A stretch of DNA of 64,000 nucleotides, taken from positions 2,790,001-2,854,000 of the forward strand of contig OZ245780.1 in assembly GCA_965227905.1 (NCBI GenBank), given 5' to 3'. Both the position numbers and the translations under genes were made by a program. The notes under the pieces are model-generated. The model saw only the letters and a list, made by a program, of their open reading frames with translations, did not search any database and was not told where the DNA came from. The DNA comes from CBDDHT01 sp965227905 (GTDB lineage: Bacteria > Pseudomonadota > Alphaproteobacteria > Rhizobiales > Methyloligellaceae). Positions 62,745 through 64,000 of this stretch are shown one piece after another; the stretch's first letter is position 1, and every line of letters begins with the position of its first letter.

Positions 62745-64000
62745 GTGGTAAAGCGACGCACGAAGTCTTCAATCAGGTTCCGCCATTGGAGGGCTACAAC
62801 GCCTTTGTCGAGGACCGACCGCTTCGCGAAGCTGCTCATCGGGAGGGAGCCGATTGGGCGGACGACCGAATGGCGCAACTGGGGGACGAGGTTGCGAGTG
62901 GGCATTTTCAGGAACTGGCGCGACTGGCCAACAAGCACACGCCGGAGTTCATGAGTCATGACCGCTTCGGTAATCGGATCGATGAGGTTACGTTTCATCC
63001 TGCTTATCACGAGCTGCTGGGGCATGCGATAAAACGCAATCTTCATGGGCTACCCTTCAGTGAGCCGCGCCCTGGTGCCCATGTGGCCCGGGCGGCTATG
63101 TCCTATCTCTACAATCACGCGGAGATTGGCGTTTGCTGTCCGGCATTCATGGCGTTCTCCGCAATTCCGGCCTTGAGGCAGCAACCTGACATCGCGGAGG
63201 AATGGGAACAGCGCATCCTGTCGACCCGCTACGATCCGCGGTTTCGGCCGGCATCCGAGAAGACAGGTGCCATGGTCGGCATGGCGATGACGGAAAAGCA
63301 AGGCGGATCGGATGTGCGTGCAAACACGACCCACGCCGTTCCGATCGGTCCCGGCGGTCCAGGCGCCGAATATCTGCTAACCGGACACAAATGGTTCTGC
63401 TCGGCGCCCATGAGCGATGCTTTCCTTACACTCGCCTATACTGATTCTGGTTTCTCCTGTTTCTTCGTGCCTCGGTGGCGGCCTGACGGCACCCGCAACG
63501 CCTTCTATATCCAACGGCTGAAAGACAAGATGGGCAACCGGGCCAATGCCTCTTCCGAGATCGAGTATGACGGGACATGGGCGCGCATGGTCGGCGAAGA
63601 GGGGCGGGGCGTTCGAACGGTCATCGAGATGGTTCACCACAGTCGGCTCGATTGCGCCCTATCATCGGCCGGCATCATGCGATGCGCACTAGCCAACGCG
63701 TTGAACCACGCAGCACACAGGACGGTCTTTCAAAAGAAGCTGGTCGATCAGCCGGCAATGTCCCGTGTACTGACGGATATGGCTTTGGAGACAGAGGCTG
63801 CGACGCAGCTCACGATGCGTATTGCTGGCGCTTTCGATCGCGCGGATCAGGACCCGGATGAACAACTCTTCGCCCGGATTGCAGTCGCGCTTGCCAAATT
63901 CTGGATATGCAAAAGAGCGCCATGGCTTGTCGCCGAAGCACTCGAATGCCATGGCGGCAACGGTTATGTCGAAACGGGAATCATGGCGCGTCTGTACCGG
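62741..64000 (+). CDS. AidB-like acyl-CoA dehydrogenase, 3' end cut by window edge
   Basis: The frame is open from ATG 62741 to the last base, 420 codons, so the C-terminus lies beyond the window. It resembles AidB: FMSHDRFGNRIDEVTFHPAYHELL at the N-terminus, GMAMTEKQGGSDVRANTTHA for the flavin/substrate loop, and ALECHGGNGYVETGIMARLYR near the visible end. E. coli AidB binds DNA and isovaleryl-CoA and is induced by alkylation; here the operon with a LiuR-like regulator and thioesterase favours acyl-CoA metabolism. The start overlaps the thioesterase stop by four bases. Confidence 0.88.
   Translation, partial: MSGKATHEVFNQVPPLEGYNAFVEDRPLREAAHREGADWADDRMAQLGDEVASGHFQELARLANKHTPEFMSHDRFGNRIDEVTFHPAYHELLGHAIKRNLHGLPFSEPRPGAHVARAAMSYLYNHAEIGVCCPAFMAFSAIPALRQQPDIAEEWEQRILSTRYDPRFRPASEKTGAMVGMAMTEKQGGSDVRANTTHAVPIGPGGPGAEYLLTGHKWFCSAPMSDAFLTLAYTDSGFSCFFVPRWRPDGTRNAFYIQRLKDKMGNRANASSEIEYDGTWARMVGEEGRGVRTVIEMVHHSRLDCALSSAGIMRCALANALNHAAHRTVFQKKLVDQPAMSRVLTDMALETEAATQLTMRIAGAFDRADQDPDEQLFARIAVALAKFWICKRAPWLVAEALECHGGNGYVETGIMARLYR

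Overview
The window is a stretch of chromosome from a free-living, flagellated, aerobic alphaproteobacterium. The evidence is the CckA-type hybrid kinase next to flhB, the HdaA-type DnaA homologue next to ppk1/ppx, the DUF6468 and MotE flagellar proteins, and a flgF promoter with a near-consensus sigma-54 site. Genus cannot be fixed from sequence alone; Hyphomicrobiales or Parvibaculum-like relatives are a guess. The DNA is moderately GC-rich and densely coding, with many ATGA stop/start overlaps. I see no rRNA, tRNA, CRISPR array, prophage or transposase. Both edge genes are cut by the window.

Layout. 1-9.6 kb: the 3' part of a beta-lactamase-fold serine hydrolase, holC, a fetAB-type iron exporter pair, an ABC-F ATPase, a GMC oxidoreductase, a membrane zinc peptidase and a YcaQ-like DNA glycosylase. 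8.6-14.7 kb: a polyamine-type ABC importer operon (ATPase, two permeases, Tat-exported binding protein) ending in an arginase-family hydrolase that has lost a metal-binding His, with a divergent LysR regulator. 14.9-21.1 kb: ndk, a molybdopterin oxidoreductase, a divergent rhodanese / persulfide-dioxygenase-like pair, a cation/H+ antiporter and a RidA protein. 21.1-25.4 kb: a sensor with a degenerate kinase end divergent from a protein made only of two receiver domains, then a cytochrome P450. 25.6-35.0 kb: purMN, divergent from DUF2066, a CDP-alcohol phosphatidyltransferase, a PerM-type protein, hdaA, ppk1 and ppx. 35.1-39.6 kb: an RND efflux pump and its adaptor.

39.9-56.3 kb is a flagellar cluster in four transcription units: flgF-flgG-flgA-flgH (minus strand, sigma-54 promoter), fliL-fliM-DUF6468-motE (plus) followed by a 1234-residue exported repeat protein, fliO-fliP (minus), and flgB-flgC-fliE-fliQ-fliR-flhB (plus) running toward cckA. 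Together these encode rod, L-ring, P-ring assembly, stator/switch and export-gate parts; the filament, hook, fliF, fliG, fliN and flhA are not here. 59.0-64.0 kb: a TauE-type permease, a sulfotransferase-like protein, and a MerR (LiuR-like) / thioesterase / AidB-like acyl-CoA dehydrogenase operon behind a 16-bp perfect palindrome.

The least explained element is a family of about 100-bp GC-rich repeats in two non-coding clusters (50.5-51.2 kb and 59.9-60.4 kb). Seven copies occur in both orientations with two alternative ends, and the core hairpin shows paired, compensating changes between copies. A separate 95-bp palindromic repeat occurs twice, at 2.8 and 17.5 kb.
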